DNA of 38,615 bases from Ralstonia sp. TCR112. Its GTDB lineage: Bacteria > Pseudomonadota > Gammaproteobacteria > Burkholderiales > Burkholderiaceae. The notes under the pieces were generated by a model, which searched no databases, had not been told where the DNA came from, and saw only the letters and a list, made by a program, of their open reading frames with translations. This document shows positions 9,560 through 19,475 of this stretch, piece by piece. The stretch is taken from the NCBI RefSeq assembly GCF_007997035.1, contig NZ_VOSS01000024.1, positions 1-38,615 of the forward strand. The letters are read 5' to 3'. The stretch's first letter is position 1. Each line of letters begins with the position of its first letter. The position numbers were made by a program, and so were the translations under genes.

Positions 9560-11653
9560 TCAGGCGGCCAGCTTGGAGATGTCCGCCACGCGGTTCATCA
9601 GTCCGTGCAGTTCAGCCAGCAGTGCCAGGCGGTTGTCGCGCAGCGCGGTGTCGTCGGCCATCACCATCACGCCGTCGAAGAAGGTGTCGACCGCTTCGCG
9701 CAGGCTGGCCAGCGTCTTCAGCGCGGTGGTGAAATCGCCCCGTGCGAAGGCATCGTGCACCTGCGGCTCGGACGACGCCACGGCCTGATGCAGCGCGCGC
9801 TCGGCGTCTTCCTTGAGCAGTTGCGGCTGCACTGCGCCAATCGCTGCGTCCGTCTTCTTCAGGATGTTGGTGATGCGCTTGTTGGCGGCGGCCAACGCTT
9901 CGGCTTGCGGCAGGGCCGCGAAGGCACGCACGGCGTCGAGGCGCGCGACGATGTCGTCCAGGCGCTGCGGGCGCTGGCTGACCACGGCTTCCACCTCGTT
10001 GGTGCTGTAGCCCTTGTCCTTCAGGTAGCCGCGCAGGCGGTCGTAGAGGAAGTCCGTGATGGCAGCCAGGTCCGGCTTGACGGCGGCGATGCCATCGAAG
10101 CTGGCGGCGGCAATCTGCAGCGCATCGTCAATCGTGAGCGCGAGCGGCTTCTCGATCAGCATGCGCAGGATGCCCAGCGCGTGGCGGCGCAGCGCGAACG
10201 GGTCTTTCTCACCGGTGGGTTGCAGACCGATGCCCCAGATACCGACCAGCGTTTCCAGCTTGTCGGCCAGCGCCACCACGGTACCGGTGGCGGTGCTGGG
10301 AAGCGCGTCGCCGGCAAAGCGCGGTTGGTAGTGTTCGGAGCAGGCCAGCGCCACGTCGTCGGGCTCGCCGTCGTGGCGGGCGTAGTACGTGCCCATCGTG
10401 CCTTGCAGCTCGGGGAACTCGCCCACCATGTCGGTCAGCAGATCGGCCTTGGCCAGGAGCGCGCCGCGCGAGGCGTGGGCAACATCCGCACCGAGCTTCT
10501 CCGCCAGTTGCCCCGCGATGGCCTGCAGGCGCGACACACGCTCAAGCTGCGTGCCGATCTTGTTGTGATAGACCACACGCGATAGCAGCGGCACGCGGTC
10601 GGCCAGCGGCTTTTTCTTATCCTGCTCGAAGAAGAAGCGGGCGTCGGCCAGGCGCGGACGCACCACGCGCTCATTGCCTTGAATGATGGCCTCGGGTGTG
10701 CTCGTGGCGATGTTCGAGACGATCAGGAAGCGGTTGCGCAGATGGCCCTGTGCATCGGTCAGCGCAAAGTACTTCTGATTGGTCTGCATGGTCAGGATCA
10801 GGCACTCCTGCGGCACTGCGAGGAACGCTTCCTCGAAATGGCAGGGGTAGACCACGGGCCACTCCACCAGCGCGTTCACCTCGTCGAGCAGCGCTTCGGG
10901 CATGACCACCGTATCGGCGCCGGCCGTCTTGAGCAGCTCGGCGCGGATGGCTTCCTTGCGCTTGCCGTAGCCGGCGATGACCTTGCCCTGCGATTCCAGC
11001 GTGCTGGCATACGAGGTAGCGTCTTTGATGACGATTTCGCCGGCCGACAGGAAACGGTGGCCCAGCGTCACGTTGCCGGCTTGCAGGCCGAATGCGCTGA
11101 CGGGGATGACTTCGCTGTCGAGCAGGGCGATCAGCTTGTGCGCCGGGCGCACGAACTGCACGTTATCGCCGTTCGGGCGCTGATACGTCATCACCTTCGG
11201 AATCGGCAGATTGGCGATGGTCTGCGTCAGTGCAGTCTGCAGGCCGTCGGCCAGCACGGCGCCGCGCGCGGTATAGCGATAGAACAGCGCTTCAGCCTTG
11301 CCGTCAGGCGCGCGTTCGAGCGATTCGGGGGCGATGGCCTCCACGCCCACGGTCTTGGCCAGCGCAGCCAGCTTCTTGACGAGCGGCGCGGCGGGCTTGC
11401 CCTCAGCATCGAAGGCGATGGTGACGGGGAGGACCTTCTCGCGCAATTCGCGGTCGGGCGCGGTGCGGCGTACGCCGGTGATCGATGCAGCCAGGCGGCG
11501 CGGCGTGGCGAAGCCTTCCACGGCGGCGCCTTCTTCGAGCAGGCCTTGCGCCGACAGACCGTCAAACAGGCCGCGCGCAAACGCCTCGCCCAGGCGGGCC
11601 AGCGCCTTGGGCGGCAGTTCTTCGGTCAGCAGTTCGATCAGGAGGGTGGACAT
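9560..11653 (-). CDS. glyS: Glycyl-tRNA synthetase beta subunit
   Basis: GlyS is the large subunit of the heterotetrameric (alpha2-beta2) bacterial glycyl-tRNA synthetase; it contributes tRNA recognition, while the alpha subunit carries the catalytic site. The 697-residue protein starts with the family signature [15 protein letters not shown]. It contains [32 protein letters not shown] and the HD-like region [24 protein letters not shown], then [14 protein letters not shown] and a C-terminal anticodon-binding DALR-type helical domain ending near [12 protein letters not shown]. It follows glyQ in the same direction but is separated from it by a gene for a small exported protein, with 86 nt between that gene and glyS. 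Confidence 0.97.
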   Translation of the reverse strand: MSTLLIELLTEELPPKALARLGEAFARGLFDGLSAQGLLEEGAAVEGFATPRRLAASITGVRRTAPDRELREKVLPVTIAFDAEGKPAAPLVKKLAALAKTVGVEAIAPESLERAPDGKAEALFYRYTARGAVLADGLQTALTQTIANLPIPKVMTYQRPNGDNVQFVRPAHKLIALLDSEVIPVSAFGLQAGNVTLGHRFLSAGEIVIKDATSYASTLESQGKVIAGYGKRKEAIRAELLKTAGADTVVMPEALLDEVNALVEWPVVYPCHFEEAFLAVPQECLILTMQTNQKYFALTDAQGHLRNRFLIVSNIATSTPEAIIQGNERVVRPRLADARFFFEQDKKKPLADRVPLLSRVVYHNKIGTQLERVSRLQAIAGQLAEKLGADVAHASRGALLAKADLLTDMVGEFPELQGTMGTYYARHDGEPDDVALACSEHYQPRFAGDALPSTATGTVVALADKLETLVGIWGIGLQPTGEKDPFALRRHALGILRMLIEKPLALTIDDALQIAAASFDGIAAVKPDLAAITDFLYDRLRGYLKDKGYSTNEVEAVVSQRPQRLDDIVARLDAVRAFAALPQAEALAAANKRITNILKKTDAAIGAVQPQLLKEDAERALHQAVASSEPQVHDAFARGDFTTALKTLASLREAVDTFFDGVMVMADDTALRDNRLALLAELHGLMNRVADISKLAA

Positions 11654-11739
11654 AGCGTTTGAATCGGTGACGTCGTTGTTCTGCGCCGCGTGGTGTTCAG
11701 ATCAGATGCGGCGATACGTTGTTTGGTTCGGTTCAGTGA

Positions 11740-12395
11740 TCAGCAGGGCGAGCCGGGCACGGGCTCCACGCCCGAGAGCAGCCACACGCCGTTCTGCTGC
11801 TGGAATTGCAATTGCGTGCCGGCGCACTGGCCCGGCGGCGGAGGCGGTGCAATCGGGGCGGGCGTGGTTCCGGGCGCGGCGGCATCACGGCGCAGGAACC
11901 GCGCAGACAACAAGCCGCGTCGCGCGTCGTAGCGCACCTCTTGCAGCGTGCCCGACACGTTGAATTCCAAGCGGCTCGGCAACTGCCCGGCGGAGCGGAA
12001 CACGCGCGCACGGCGCTGTGCCTTGGCGCCCGTGCCTTGCCACTCCACCCACGTGAGCGGGAAGCGCAGGGCCGTCGCATAGGTGCGCAGCGGCACGCGA
12101 TGCCAGCCGAGGTCACGCGCGCCGGACAGGTCGCAGGCCATCGTGCGCACCAGGCTCGTCCATTGATCGAGCGACGGCGGAGGCGGCGTCCACGCCGCGC
12201 TCAGCGCTTGCTGCAGCGGCTTGGAATCGGCCACGCAAAGCTGCGTCAAAGTGTTGGGCACGACAAAAACCTTCTCCGTCGATGCGGCCTTGGACGTGCG
12301 ATGCCGTGCCGCTTGCGCAACGCTCGCCGGAAGCGCCAGCGCGGCGATGGACGCTGCCGTCAGCAGCGCCAGGCCACGCCGTGCTCGGTTGGCCG

Positions 12396-12399
<4 letters not shown>
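11740..12399 (-). CDS. Exported protein of unknown function between glyQ and glyS
   Basis: A 219-residue protein with a clear signal peptide: basic MTANRARRG, hydrophobic core [15 protein letters not shown] and an AQA-type cleavage site near residue 30. The mature part has a region with conserved-looking aromatic and basic residues ([24 protein letters not shown]), then a Pro-rich stretch (APIAPPPPP), and a C-terminal segment ending in a Cys. Two further cysteines (QLCVAD, TMACDL) could form disulfides in the periplasm. No known domain is recognised. The ATG overlaps the glyQ stop (ATGA, 12396-12399), which strongly favours this start over longer readings in the same frame that run antiparallel to nothing but shadow glyQ. 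Its placement inside the glycyl-tRNA synthetase operon is probably incidental. Confidence 0.8.
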
Positions 12400-13382
<983 letters not shown>

Positions 13383-13447
13383 GGTGGTACCCGTTGGTCC
13401 GCGGCGGCACGGAACGATGCGTTGCGCCGCGCGACGGTGGAATGCAG

Positions 13448-13484
13448 CGGCGGGCACGGGAAGCGCCTGGCTCCCTGCCCGCCG
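13448..13484 (-). promoter_or_regulatory. Strong hairpin in the glyQ upstream region
   Basis: CGGCGGGCA (13448-13456) pairs perfectly with TGCCCGCCG (13476-13484), and an inner GGGA/TCCC pair (with one bulged base) extends the stem. It lies 65 nt upstream of the glyQ start, where it would be part of the transcript leader. There is no poly-U run on the glyQ-sense side, so it is not a standard terminator or a recognisable T-box. Function is unknown. Confidence 0.4.
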
Positions 13485-13485
13485 T

Positions 13486-13508
13486 AAAACGTTGAATTTT
13501 AGCGTTTT
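13486..13508. terminator. Weak inverted repeat between lnt and glyQ
   Basis: AAAACG (13486-13491) and CGTTTT (13503-13508) form a short A/T-flanked stem with an 11-nt loop, located 51 nt downstream of the lnt stop. It could act as a weak terminator for lnt, but the stem is only 6 bp and mostly A-T. Confidence 0.25.
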
Positions 13509-13558
13509 TTGTCAGCGACTCCGGAAAGTGGCTCGAAAGCCCTCCGGGCGCTGAACGA

Positions 13559-15172
13559 TCAATCCGCCGAAGCCCGACGGCGGCGCACAAATGCCACCAG
13601 CAGAACCAGCGCGCCCAGGCCCAGCGCGGGCGCGTTGCCGGCCCGCACGAACGGCGTCAGGCCTTGCGTGCCTTGCACGTCAGCCTGCAGCGTGCCGAGC
13701 GTGAAGACCGGCAGGCGCGCCTGAACGCTGCCGTCCGGCCGCACCACGGCGGTCGCGCCGGTGTTGGTGGCACGCAGCATCGGCCGGCCCGTTTCCAGCG
13801 CGCGCATGCGTGAGATCTGCAGGTGCTGGTCCAGCGCAATCGTGTCGCCAAACCACGCCAGGTTCGTCACGTTGGCGAGCATCGTGGCGGGCTGGTCTGC
13901 ATGCCGCAGCGATGCGGCAATTTCCTCGCCGAACAAATCCTCGTAGCAGATGTTGGGCGCGACACGCTGGTCGGCCACCGCCATGGGCGGCTGCACGGGC
14001 AGGCCGCGTCGGAAGTCGCCCAGCGGCATGTTCATCATGTTGACGAACCAGTGGAAACCGAAGGGGATGAACTCGCCGAAGGGCACGAGATGGTGCTTGT
14101 TGTAGCGGTATACGCCCTGGAATTGCGGGCCGACGCCGAACACGCTGTTGGTGTAATCGACGCGCGAGTCCTCGCTGGCGGCGCCAAACAGCACGCTGGA
14201 ACCGGTGGTATCCACATAGGTCCGGATGGCCAGCGCGATCTCCTGCGGCATCTCCTGAATCATGATCGGGAAGGCTGTCTCGGGCGTGATCACGAGTTGC
14301 GCGGGCTTCTCGGTGACCATCTTCGTGTACAGCTCCAGCGAGCGCTCGATGCCGGTCTGCTGAAACTTCACGTCCTGCGGCACATTGCCCTGCAGAAGGC
14401 GCACGGAGATCGGCTTGCCCACCGCCTGCGTCCACGCAATGCCGTGCAGCGGCCAGCCGGCCACCAGCACAACCGCACCGGCGATGCCCGCCAGCCAATG
14501 CAGTCGGCGCTCGGCTGCGACGCACAGCAGGCCGGCCAGCACGGCGGCGATCAGCACGATGCCGTAGACGCCCACCAGCGGCGCGTAGCCGGCCAGCGGG
14601 CCATCGGTATGCGCGTAGCCGCCGTTGATCCAGGGGAAGCCCGTCCAGACCGTGCCGCGCAGCCATTCCGTGACGGCCCATGCCGCGCCGAATACCAGCG
14701 CGGATGCGGTACCGGACCACCGCCCGCGTCTCGTGAGCCACTGCCATGCCCACACCGCCAGCGCCGGATGCAGCGCCAGGTACCCGGCAAACAGCAGCAC
14801 CGCCAGCGCGGCCATCCATGCCGGCATGTCGCCGTAGACGTGCATGCTGATATAGAGCCACCAGACGCCCGACAGGAACCAGCCGAGCCCGAAGGCGTAG
14901 CCAACGTACGCCGCATCACGCAGGCGCGGCGCCCGCTGTACGAGCGCAGCCAGCCCCGTCAGCGAGAGGATCTGCAGCCACCACCAGTGGTTCGGCGCGA
15001 ACGACAGCGTATGCATGACGCCGAGCAACGCTGCCAGCGGCATCGCAAAACGCAACCGCGCGAGCGGCACAGCTTGGGCATCCTGCCGACGGGACGGTGC
15101 GGCAGGGGAAGAGAACTGAGCGGGCACGGAGGGATCAGGCGGGGTGAGAACCAGAGGTGTCGGCCGTGGCAT
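13559..15172 (-). CDS. lnt: Apolipoprotein N-acyltransferase Lnt
   Basis: Lnt adds the third acyl chain to the N-terminal cysteine of lipoproteins at the inner membrane, needed for export to the outer membrane. After a non-conserved N-terminal tail there is a run of about six hydrophobic helices (from PLAALLGVMHTLSFAPNHWWW onward), then the nitrilase-like periplasmic domain. The catalytic triad is visible as Glu in VITPETAFPI, Lys in RYNKHHLVPFGEFIPF and Cys in PNICYEDLFGEE, and a last helix ends in RRRRASAD. From the ATG at 15172 it has 537 residues. That start lies 38 nt inside corC; later non-ATG starts would also keep the conserved part, so the exact N-terminus is uncertain. corC-lnt is a widely conserved pair. 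Confidence 0.94.
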   Translation of the reverse strand: MPRPTPLVLTPPDPSVPAQFSSPAAPSRRQDAQAVPLARLRFAMPLAALLGVMHTLSFAPNHWWWLQILSLTGLAALVQRAPRLRDAAYVGYAFGLGWFLSGVWWLYISMHVYGDMPAWMAALAVLLFAGYLALHPALAVWAWQWLTRRGRWSGTASALVFGAAWAVTEWLRGTVWTGFPWINGGYAHTDGPLAGYAPLVGVYGIVLIAAVLAGLLCVAAERRLHWLAGIAGAVVLVAGWPLHGIAWTQAVGKPISVRLLQGNVPQDVKFQQTGIERSLELYTKMVTEKPAQLVITPETAFPIMIQEMPQEIALAIRTYVDTTGSSVLFGAASEDSRVDYTNSVFGVGPQFQGVYRYNKHHLVPFGEFIPFGFHWFVNMMNMPLGDFRRGLPVQPPMAVADQRVAPNICYEDLFGEEIAASLRHADQPATMLANVTNLAWFGDTIALDQHLQISRMRALETGRPMLRATNTGATAVVRPDGSVQARLPVFTLGTLQADVQGTQGLTPFVRAGNAPALGLGALVLLVAFVRRRRASAD

Positions 15173-16028
15173 TGCCGCCAGCCGACGCGGTGAGGCGGCG
15201 CACGAGCAGCACCTGCACCTGGCGCGCATCGGCGCGCAGCACGTCGAATTGCAGGGTGCCCATGACGATCTTCTCGCCGCGGTGCGGCACGCGGCCCAGG
15301 TGGTTGGACAGCAGCCCGCCCACGGTATCGACGTCTTCGTCGGAGAAATGCGTGCCGAAGGCTTCGTTGAACTGGCTGATTTCGGTCAGCCCGCGCACGC
15401 GCATGTGGCCATCGGCGGTCGGCAGGATGTTGTCTTCTTCCTGGTCGAAGTCGTATTCGTCCTCGATGTCACCGACGATCTGCTCCAGCACGTCTTCGAT
15501 GGTGATGAGGCCCGCCACGCCGCCGTATTCGTCAACGACGATGGCGATGTGGTTGCGGTTGACGCGGAAGTCGCGCAACAGCACGTTCAGTCGCTTGGAT
15601 TCGGGGATGAACACGGCCGGGCGCAGCATGTCGCGCACGTCGAAGCCTTCGTCAGTGTAGAAGCGCAGCAGATCCTTGGCGAGCAGGATGCCGATGATGT
15701 TGTCGCGGCTGCCTTCGTAGACGGGGAAGCGCGAATGCGCGGCTTCCTGCACAAACGGGATGAATTCTGACGGCGCGTCGGCGATGTTCAGCGCATCCAT
15801 CTGCGCGCGCGGGATCATGATGTCGCGCGCACACAGGTCTGAGACCTGGAAGACGCCTTCGATCATCGACAGGGAGTCGGCGTCGATCAGGCTGCGCGCA
15901 TGGGCGTCTTGGAGGATTTCGAGCAGCTCGGCCCGCGATTCGGGCTCGGGCGAGATGAGGTCGGTCAGGCGTTCCAGCAGCGAGCGGGGTTTGTCGGCTG
16001 GCTTCGGACTGGGATACGGATCATTCAT
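15135..16028 (-). CDS. corC: CorC/HlyC-family CBS-domain protein (Mg/Co efflux-associated)
   Basis: A 297-residue cytoplasmic protein of the CorC/YbeX type: tandem CBS domains (VCARDIMIPRAQMDALN; IAIVVDEYGGVAGLITIEDVLEQIVGDIEDEYD) followed by the C-terminal CorC_HlyC domain (RVRGLTEISQFNEAFG, DVDTVGGLLSNHLGRVPHRGE). CorC has been linked to CorA-dependent Mg/Co efflux; YbeX has also been linked to ribosome metabolism. I chose the ATG at 16028 (MNDPYPSPK); an in-frame ATG at 16064 adds 12 unlikely residues. It is normally directly downstream of ybeY, but here a secreted His-rich protein gene and a terminator intervene, so corC-lnt likely has its own promoter in 16029-16190. Confidence 0.93.
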   Translation of the reverse strand: MNDPYPSPKPADKPRSLLERLTDLISPEPESRAELLEILQDAHARSLIDADSLSMIEGVFQVSDLCARDIMIPRAQMDALNIADAPSEFIPFVQEAAHSRFPVYEGSRDNIIGILLAKDLLRFYTDEGFDVRDMLRPAVFIPESKRLNVLLRDFRVNRNHIAIVVDEYGGVAGLITIEDVLEQIVGDIEDEYDFDQEEDNILPTADGHMRVRGLTEISQFNEAFGTHFSDEDVDTVGGLLSNHLGRVPHRGEKIVMGTLQFDVLRADARQVQVLLVRRLTASAGGNATADTSGSHPA

Positions 16029-16190
16029 GGCGCGGTCGCGCGTCGTTAAACATCGGGCCAGCATACACCAAAAGCCCTGCCGTCCCGATGACGGGGGGTG
16101 GCCGCCCGGCCCCCAGAAGTGGTGTCTATTTCACTTCGGGAGGCCGGGTTCGGGCGCGTAGAGACGAACGATCTGCCGAGGGGGAAGCGG

Positions 16191-17264
16191 TCAGTCGTGT
16201 CCGCCTTCGCCGCCGCGTTGCTGGCCGTTGCCGTGCGCGTTGCTGCCTTCGTTGCCTGGGTGATTGCCGTTCTGGCGCCAGTCGCCCTCGTCGTGACGAT
16301 GATGCCGGCTGTGCCCGCCTGACTCGTCGCCGCGATCGTGGTTGTCTCCGTGGTCGCCCTCACCGCCGCGGTCGTGGTCGCCTCGGTGGTTGCCGCTTCC
16401 ACGGTGGTTGTGATCGCCGCCGTGGTGTCCGTCACCGCCGTGGTCGTGATCGCCTCCGTGGTGCCCGTCACCGCCGTGGTCGTGATCATGGTGGTGCCCG
16501 TGATGGTGACCGCCTCCGTGGCAGCTTCCGCACGGCGATGGAACAGGCGATGGGCTCGGCGTTGGCGTCGGGGCGGGTGTCGGCGTTGGACTCGGAGTCG
16601 GGCTCGGCGATGGAGCCGGCGATGGGCTGGGCCCGGGGCTCGGTGCTGGCGTGGGGCCGGGGCTGGGGCTGGGCGACGCGCCGGGTGCGGGTGCCGGTGT
16701 CGGTGTCGGGCTGGGCTTGGACGGCTGCGTGTTGTTCCCGCTCGGTGGCGGCACGTCGTTGTTGCTCGTCGGTGTTGTTGCCGCCGATGCCGGTGCCGGG
16801 TCTGCGGGACGCGAATTGCTGTGATACCGGCCCAACGTGCTTGCGCCGCCGTAGGCTGTCCAACGTCCGGCGATTTCCATGTCGACACCGGCGAGCCAGT
16901 GGTCGCCTGTGGCCCCGACGCCCACCAGCGCCTTGCTGCTCGCAAAGTCGTAACCGCCGCCGATGAGTGCCTGCACGCTCGTGCTGCCGACGACTGCCTG
17001 CACGCGCGGCCGGATGGTGCCTTGCGCGATCATCAGGTTCACCTCGGCGCCCACCACGTTGTTGCTGTCAGAGATGTTGACGGTTCGGCAGCCGACCACG
17101 GCGCCCGGATGCCACGCACCGTCGAATACGACGACGATGCCCGCATAGCACGATTGCTTGTGATCAGCGTGCGCAATGCGCGGCGTGACCGCGAGCGCCG
17201 TGCCGACACCCACGCCAAAGAGCAGCGTGGCCCACGGAATGCTGTCCATGAAGCGTTGACGCAT
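16191..17264 (-). CDS. Secreted protein with Pro-rich linker and histidine-rich tail
   Basis: No family is recognised. The 357-residue product has four zones. Residues 1-33 are a signal peptide ending in an AHA-D cleavage-like site. Residues 34-150 form a compact domain with two cysteines (C39, C59) and short alternating stretches ([43 protein letters not shown]) that resemble beta-strands. Residues 153-244 are a linker of P-S/T/A dipeptides. From CGSC (245-248) to the end is a Gly/Asp/His tail with about 28 histidines in about 109 residues. Such tails are known to bind transition metals in other proteins; here that is inference. The start is supported by GGGAGG just upstream of the ATG. The gene has its own intergenic space on both sides and splits the usual ybeY-corC junction. 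Confidence 0.8.
   Translation of the reverse strand: MRQRFMDSIPWATLLFGVGVGTALAVTPRIAHADHKQSCYAGIVVVFDGAWHPGAVVGCRTVNISDSNNVVGAEVNLMIAQGTIRPRVQAVVGSTSVQALIGGGYDFASSKALVGVGATGDHWLAGVDMEIAGRWTAYGGASTLGRYHSNSRPADPAPASAATTPTSNNDVPPPSGNNTQPSKPSPTPTPAPAPGASPSPSPGPTPAPSPGPSPSPAPSPSPTPSPTPTPAPTPTPSPSPVPSPCGSCHGGGHHHGHHHDHDHGGDGHHGGDHDHGGDGHHGGDHNHRGSGNHRGDHDRGGEGDHGDNHDRGDESGGHSRHHRHDEGDWRQNGNHPGNEGSNAHGNGQQRGGEGGHD
16412..16483. repeat. Two tandem 36-bp units encoding a 12-residue His/Gly/Asp repeat
   Basis: Units 16412-16447 and 16448-16483 match at 34 of 36 positions. On the minus strand each encodes one copy of a 12-residue block (the [13 protein letters not shown] pattern). Degenerate versions of the same block continue on either side, so the tail of the secreted protein seems to have grown by in-frame duplication. 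Confidence 0.8.
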
Positions 17265-17636
17265 GATGACCTCCCCGCGGTGGCCTTGCCCGTCTGTGCG
17301 CGGGTTGGCCGATGGCGCTCGTTTGCGCCGATTTTGTGAAGCGCGCTCGAGCGGCGGCTTATGCGTGGAGGATAGGAATCGCTACGGCAAAACCCATGCG
17401 CCATACGGAGAGCGGCGAGGGTGCCGGATGGCCGACGGCCCGTGCGATGTGTGTGAGCGATTCGAACGGCGCGAGCCTGCGCCAAATGGCGGAGGAAAGC
17501 TTGTAAACCGTTGTCAGGACTGGATTGACGTCAACGTGAGGTGATTCACCGTTGAAACAGCATGCTGCAAGAATGGAACATGCAAAAGCAAAACGCCGGC
17601 GCGGGGCCGGCGTTTGATCATCAAGCGCTTGGCGCT
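17265..17636. other. 372-nt gap upstream of the His-rich protein gene
   Basis: No gene is supported here. The right end holds the ybeY terminator (17581-17615). In the middle, TTGACGTCAA (17525-17534) is a perfect 10-bp palindrome, overlapping an imperfect stem TCAACGTGA / TCACCGTTGA (17531-17555, one bulged C). These could be operator or leader elements of the His-rich protein gene. I see no convincing -35/-10 pair, and the rest (17270-17500) shows nothing recognisable. Confidence 0.5.
17581..17615 (-). terminator. Intrinsic terminator of the miaB-phoH-ybeY operon
   Basis: A perfect 10-bp stem (17591-17600 with 17606-17615, AAACGCCGGC / GCCGGCGTTT) with a 5-nt loop lies 21 nt after the ybeY stop. 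On the minus strand it is followed by TGCTTTTGC, a moderate U-rich tract. It separates ybeY from the secreted protein gene. Confidence 0.75.
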
Positions 17637-18449
17637 TTAACGATCTGCGTACGGATCGGCAAAACCGAGGTCGCCGAGGATCTGCGTTTCGATGCCTTCC
17701 ATTTCCTTCGCGTCGGCCGGGTCTTCGTGGTCGTAGCCCTGGGCATGCAGCGCGCCGTGCACGATCAGATGCGCGTAATGCGCGAGCAGCGGCTTCTTCT
17801 GTTCCTTCGCCTCTTTCTCGATCACCGGGCAGCACAGCACGATGTCGGCCGAGACCGGGTCTTCCGCATTCTCTGCGTAAGAGAAGGTCAGCACGTTGGT
17901 GGCGTAGTCCTTGCCGCGATAGGTGCGGTTGAGCGTGCGGCCTTCTTCTTCGCCGACAAAGCGCACATTGAGCTGCGCATCGGCAAACAGCGCGGGAGCA
18001 ATCCAGCCTTCGATGTCGCGTTCGTTCGGCAGCGCCTTGCGAGCGGCAGCCTTGAGTTCATCGCCGTACTGCACCGTCAGGTCGAGCGTGAGCATCTCGG
18101 CGCCGGCGGTGTCGTCATCGAAGGCTTCTTCCGTGGAGTCGGCCAATTCGGCAGGCTGGGTTTCGATGCGCAACGTGATGCTGTCGTGGTGCTCGGGGCG
18201 CAGCGAGAGCATGGCGTGCATGTCGGCGTCGGCGTGTTCGGCAACCAGCGTGATCGGCCCATCTACGGTATTCGGCAGACCGAGGATCAGGCTGCGGCCA
18301 TCGGCAAAGGCGATGCGCACGGCGCTTGCATCCACCGTCTTGGGTTTGCCTTGGGCGTCGAACACGTCGACGCGCGGGCCGAACGACTCGGCGGCCGCGG
18401 CCTGGGTTTTTTTGGTTTTTGCTTTGGTATCGGTTTTTGCTTTAGCCAC
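17637..18449 (-). CDS. ybeY: Endoribonuclease YbeY with a long N-terminal extension
   Basis: YbeY is a zinc-dependent RNase acting in 16S rRNA maturation and ribosome quality control. The C-terminal 150 residues are a standard Ybe[41 protein letters not shown], and the zinc site [11 protein letters not shown] with H231, H235 and H241. The protein is 270 residues, against about 150-190 usually. The first 120 or so residues start with a Lys-rich tract ([14 protein letters not shown]), followed by a region resembling a small beta-rich domain ([20 protein letters not shown] ... [16 protein letters not shown]) that I do not recognise. The start is GTG, with AAGGA about 9 nt upstream. It lies 12 nt after phoH. 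Confidence 0.93.
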   Translation of the reverse strand: MAKAKTDTKAKTKKTQAAAAESFGPRVDVFDAQGKPKTVDASAVRIAFADGRSLILGLPNTVDGPITLVAEHADADMHAMLSLRPEHHDSITLRIETQPAELADSTEEAFDDDTAGAEMLTLDLTVQYGDELKAAARKALPNERDIEGWIAPALFADAQLNVRFVGEEEGRTLNRTYRGKDYATNVLTFSYAENAEDPVSADIVLCCPVIEKEAKEQKKPLLAHYAHLIVHGALHAQGYDHEDPADAKEMEGIETQILGDLGFADPYADR

Positions 18450-18461
18450 GTTCAGGCGTCC

Positions 18462-19454
18462 TTATGCATCTTTATGCTGGGCATGGAATTCGTCATAGGC
18501 CTCGACGATGCGCGCCACCAGCGGGTGCCGCACCACGTCGACGCTGGTGAAGCGCGTCATCGCCACGCCGCGCACGTCACGCAGCACGTGCTGCGCTTCG
18601 ATCAGGCCGCTCTTCTGGCCGCGCGGCAGATCGATCTGCGTGGTGTCGCCGGTGATCACCGCCTTGGAGCCGAAGCCGATGCGCGTGAGGAACATCTTCA
18701 TCTGTTCCGGCGTGGTGTTCTGGGCTTCGTCCAGGATGATGAAGGCGTGATTGAGCGTGCGCCCGCGCATGTAGGCCAGCGGCGCGATCTCGATCATCTG
18801 GCGCTCGAACATCTTCTGCGTCTTGTCGAAGCCGAGCAGGTCGTACAGCGCGTCGTACAGCGGACGCAGGTACGGGTCGACCTTTTGCGCAAGATCGCCG
18901 GGCAGGAAGCCCAGGCGTTCGCCGGCTTCCACGGCCGGGCGCGTCAGCACGATGCGCTTGATGGCGTCGCGCTCCAGCGCGTCCACGGCGCAGGCCACGG
19001 CCAGATACGTCTTGCCCGTGCCGGCGGGGCCGATGCCGAACGACAGGTCGTGCGAGAGGATGTTGCGCAGATACGCGCGCTGCATCGGCGTGCGGCCATG
19101 CAGATCGGTGCGCCGCGTATGCAGCACGGGCGACAGATCATTGCCGTCCGGCTCGTCGGCGCTCGATTCCGGCAGGTAGGCCCCGTGTGCGGCCACCTGG
19201 CGGGTTTCCACCAGGCCGAGCTGGATGTCGTCCACCGACAGCGACTCACGCGCGGCGTTGTAGAACGTTTCCAATGCGTTGGCCGCGCCCTGCGCGTTGG
19301 CGCCGCGCACGGTGAACTTGCTGCCGCGCCGGTTGATGGTCACGTCCAGCGCCTGTTCGATCTGGCGCAGGTTTTCGTCCAGCGGACCGCACAGGTTCTG
19401 CAGGCGCGTGTTGTCGTTCTTGGGCGCCGTGAATTCTGCGATGGTTGGTTTCAT
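18462..19454 (-). CDS. phoH: PhoH-family ATPase
   Basis: PhoH-like proteins (YbeZ type) are cytoplasmic P-loop ATPases that work with YbeY in RNA metabolism. The 330-residue protein has an N-terminal KH-like/PhoH region ([14 protein letters not shown]), the Walker A motif GPAGTGKT (residues 142-149), the Walker B segment [11 protein letters not shown], and the sensor-like [19 protein letters not shown] chose the ATG at 19454; the preceding in-frame codon is TTG. The gene is 18 nt after miaB and 12 nt before ybeY, the conserved miaB-phoH-ybeY order. Confidence 0.96.
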   Translation of the reverse strand: MKPTIAEFTAPKNDNTRLQNLCGPLDENLRQIEQALDVTINRRGSKFTVRGANAQGAANALETFYNAARESLSVDDIQLGLVETRQVAAHGAYLPESSADEPDGNDLSPVLHTRRTDLHGRTPMQRAYLRNILSHDLSFGIGPAGTGKTYLAVACAVDALERDAIKRIVLTRPAVEAGERLGFLPGDLAQKVDPYLRPLYDALYDLLGFDKTQKMFERQMIEIAPLAYMRGRTLNHAFIILDEAQNTTPEQMKMFLTRIGFGSKAVITGDTTQIDLPRGQKSGLIEAQHVLRDVRGVAMTRFTSVDVVRHPLVARIVEAYDEFHAQHKDA

Positions 19455-19475
19455 CAAATCGGGTTGTGTCGATGA

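Noticed and set aside
16338-17339. 333-codon frame on + opposite the His-rich protein gene
   Set aside because: Its Val/Ala-repeat start is the reverse complement of the His/Asp repeats. The minus frame has a signal peptide and ribosome site, the plus frame neither.
17562-19475. 637-codon open frame on + across ybeY and phoH
   Set aside because: It is antisense to two well-recognised genes and spans their junction. Its Arg/His/Val-rich composition is the usual shadow of high-GC codon use.
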